A stretch of DNA of 64,000 nucleotides from NCBI GenBank assembly GCA_946800325.1, contig OX326960.1:23179150-23243149 (forward strand), given 5' to 3'. The notes beneath the pieces are model-generated. The model saw only the letters and a list, made by a program, of their open reading frames with translations. It did not search any database and was not told where the DNA came from. The translations under genes were made by a program, and so were the position numbers. Positions 62,091 to 64,000 of this stretch are shown here, in pieces. Numbering within the stretch: the first letter of the stretch is position 1; the number at the start of each line of letters is the position of its first letter. This DNA is from Luzula sylvatica (Eukaryota > Streptophyta > Magnoliopsida > Poales > Juncaceae).

Positions 62091-63443
62091 TGTTGGTTAA
62101 TTCTAACCTAGAGGGGGTGAATAGGTTATCCTATGGTCCAATTTTCGATAGTGGTATACAATTTTGGTTTTACGTGCAGAAGCAAAATTAATGAAAGTAA
62201 AGAAAAGATAATATCGAGACAAATAACACAAGATATTTGTGTACGGAGTTCGGTAGGTGGTTGCTTTGTAGCTTTAACTCACCGTCTAATTGATCAATCG
62301 ACCGATTCAATTGATTGCAAGTACCTACGTCTCCGGGGATGCCTTGCGCCTTTTCAGCTTTCGATTGAATTCCCGTTTCAACTCTTACAAGGTTTGCCTA
62401 TATCGATTTACACGATTCTATCGATCTATGGCGGGCTTTACAAATTGGAATTAGCCTATTACAAATATCTAACAAAGAACTAGTCGTGATCGGTCACGCA
62501 AGTTGGGAATCTTTGATTAGAAAGAAATGGAGTAGATCTTGGATCTACGATGTCGAAGTTTATGAAAGATCTAACTTGGAGCTTTGTTTTCTCTCTTTTA
62601 GAATTTGGGGATGAAAAATGTCTTTTGTAAAAAGTTGGAGAGAGAAACACTCAAAGGGACCATATTTATAGAACACATATTTCCCTTTGAGAAAGCAGAT
62701 ATTCTGTACAGTTCGTTCGAACGGATTCAGCAGTTCGTTGGAACGAACTATTCAGTCCAACTAGCCGTTATGTGTAAATTACTCAACACATCATGTGTTC
62801 GTTCGAACACACGTTGTCTGTTCGTTCGAACGAACTGTTAAATTCAAAATGGCTTGTTAGTTCATTCGGGACGAACGCATGAGTTCGTTATGAACTAGTA
62901 ACACTTGTTCGTTCGAACGTATATAGTGATACGTTCGAACGGACTGTTTTTGTTTATTTTATTTTGATTTTGTTTGTTTGAACCAGTAGTTTCTCGTTCG
63001 AACGACCAGGAGGATTCGTTCGAACGAATTGTAAAACTGGTTCGTTCGAACGTATATAGTGATGCGTTCGAACGTATAGTGATGTGTTCATACATCACAC
63101 TTCGTTCGAACGTATCATGTGGTTCGTTCGAACGAACTATGAATTTTTCTGTGATTAAGCCATATTTTGATTTGAGTAATTTTCTTGATCTTCATAATCT
63201 TATTTTATGTCTATGGATACCTATGTTTTGTGTTTGGTGATTTCCCAACTTGCGGAAGTCTTTTATGTCTTGTTTGATTTCTTGTTCGTCTTGATCCTCT
63301 CCTTCATCTTTTTGCTTCGCTTACCTTCTTTTGATCCTTTTAGTGATGTGTACCTATCTCTCTACAAGTTTTACTTATACGAAATGATTAGTAGTATCGA
63401 CACTGTTTTGAGATAATCAAACCGTAGGCATTTTGAATCAACA
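62091..63443 (+). mobile_element. Solo LTR, 1353 bp, with 5-bp target duplication
   Basis: Begins TGTTGGTTAATTC and ends GAATCAACA (TG...CA with inverted ends); GATGA flanks both sides (62086-62090, 63444-63448). Helitron A at about 19215 shows the empty site CTGATGACGTGTC, confirming a single insertion. No primer-binding site or pol genes inside. The CTAGAGGGGGTGAATAGG phrase near its start is frequent in plant LTRs, from memory. Short frames within (62133-62483, 62605-63416) are not genes. Confidence 0.8.
62711..63137. repeat. Array of the palindrome GTTCGTTCGAACGAAC
   Basis: About twelve copies with a GTTCGAAC core, some perfect over 14-16 bp, plus two worn ones, spaced about 15-60 bp inside the solo LTR. 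Frames crossing the array read FERI/VRSN repeats that are a translation artefact. Confidence 0.9.
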
Positions 63444-64000
63444 GATGATGTGTCACAATATTATTCGTTAGGGTTCATGTTGGATCGGTTGTATTTAACT
63501 TTGAATCATTTCACATTATGTTACACGATCAAATGTGAATTCAAATGAAATGTGAAGGGTTTAAATATAAAATATAATTTTAAAAATTATGAAATATATT
63601 CATTTGAATTTTATCTTTATGAGATCCATATTAATATATATCCAATATTTTTCTCTAACTTAAAGTTATGAAAATAAGTATGTAAAAAACATAATATAAA
63701 AGTAAGTATAATTACATTAGTGATTTGTAAGTCTAATTAGAGTTAAAATATTTAACAATAATAAATTAATATATAACATCATAGATCATATATCAAATAT
63801 GTTTAAAAATATAATTTCAAAAAAATATGAAATATATTAACTTGAATTTTCTCTTCATTTAGAGATTCATATCACTATATATCCAATATTTTTTCTCTAT
63901 CTTAGAGTTATGAAATAAGTATGCAAAAAACACAATATAAAAGTAAGTATAATTACATTTAAGTCTGATTATTAGTATTTTTATAACTATAATTTAAAAA

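Larger units (their letters stand above)
61862..64000 (+). mobile_element. Helitron D (relative of Helitron A; runs off the right edge)
   Basis: Bases 61862-62090 and 63444-64000 align in order with Helitron A from about 18980 to 19560 (AACCATTAGATTATGATATG, TTTTAGAAGG-CACATCA and others). An internal block of about 190 bp is repeated (63540-63725 and 63770-63960). The 3' end is outside the window. A solo LTR splits it at 62091. Confidence 0.75.

Noticed and set aside
62895..63240. Frames reading FERI/VRSN repeats on both strands
   Set aside because: They are the palindrome array translated, hence open on both strands.

Overview
The window is AT-rich nuclear DNA of a eudicot plant. The genes have many short GT-AG introns and plant-specific families are present (Dof, LEC2-like B3, KUP/HAK). 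About half of the window is transposon-derived. Five host genes can be supported from splice-consistent translations: an SH3P2-like BAR/SH3 protein (minus, runs off the left edge), a LEC2/FUS3-type B3 transcription factor (plus, 7 exons), the spindle-checkpoint kinase BUB1 (plus, 14 exons), a Dof zinc-finger factor (minus, no intron in the coding region) and a KUP/HAK/KT potassium transporter (minus, 10 exons). They have unrelated functions and are not an operon-like group.

Layout. 1-1353 SH3P2-like 3' part missing; 2894-5803 intact B3 gene; 6.6-24.3 kb, two decayed tandem copies of the B3 locus, swollen by insertions: a SINE (6623-6758, 13-bp TSD), an 11-kb CACTA element (6888-17893, TSD AGA) that carries lipase-like exon relics and is itself interrupted by a 7.7-kb non-autonomous LTR element (8749-16495, TSD ACAGT), which in turn holds a 632-bp hAT MITE (11124-11755, TSD GATATATC), plus two Helitrons (18970-20296, 22711-23716) and an unclassified 2-kb insertion. 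24.4-27.7 kb: LTR-like repeat with a palindrome array, a dead minus-strand LINE and a decayed Helitron end. 28096-30962 BUB1; 31382-31797 a foldback element; 34503-35309 Dof; 37406-42318 a hAT-like element split by a 5'-truncated L1-type LINE (37919-41582) that is only lightly damaged; 42.3-49.5 kb gene-poor; 49510-52775 KUP/HAK; 53.2-55.3 kb two TIR elements filled with TATAATA-type arrays; 55.4-64 kb Helitron ends, LTR-like repeats, and a solo LTR (62091-63443) with a second palindrome array, inserted in a Helitron relative of the one at 19 kb.

Strongest observations: (1) the triplicated B3 locus in which paralogous alignment exposes insertion boundaries; (2) the three-level nest with a perfect target-site duplication at every level; (3) lipase-like exon fragments in gene order inside the CACTA element; (4) two unrelated LTR-type repeats each holding about ten or more copies of a short perfect palindrome (CGTCATGACG core and GTTCGAAC core); (5) LTRs with mosaic divergence; (6) a LINE reading frame that appears to extend into an Asn/Gln/Ser-rich tail across a TA-repeat frameshift. 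No convincing new multi-gene system was found. All family assignments were made by reading motifs, without database searches.
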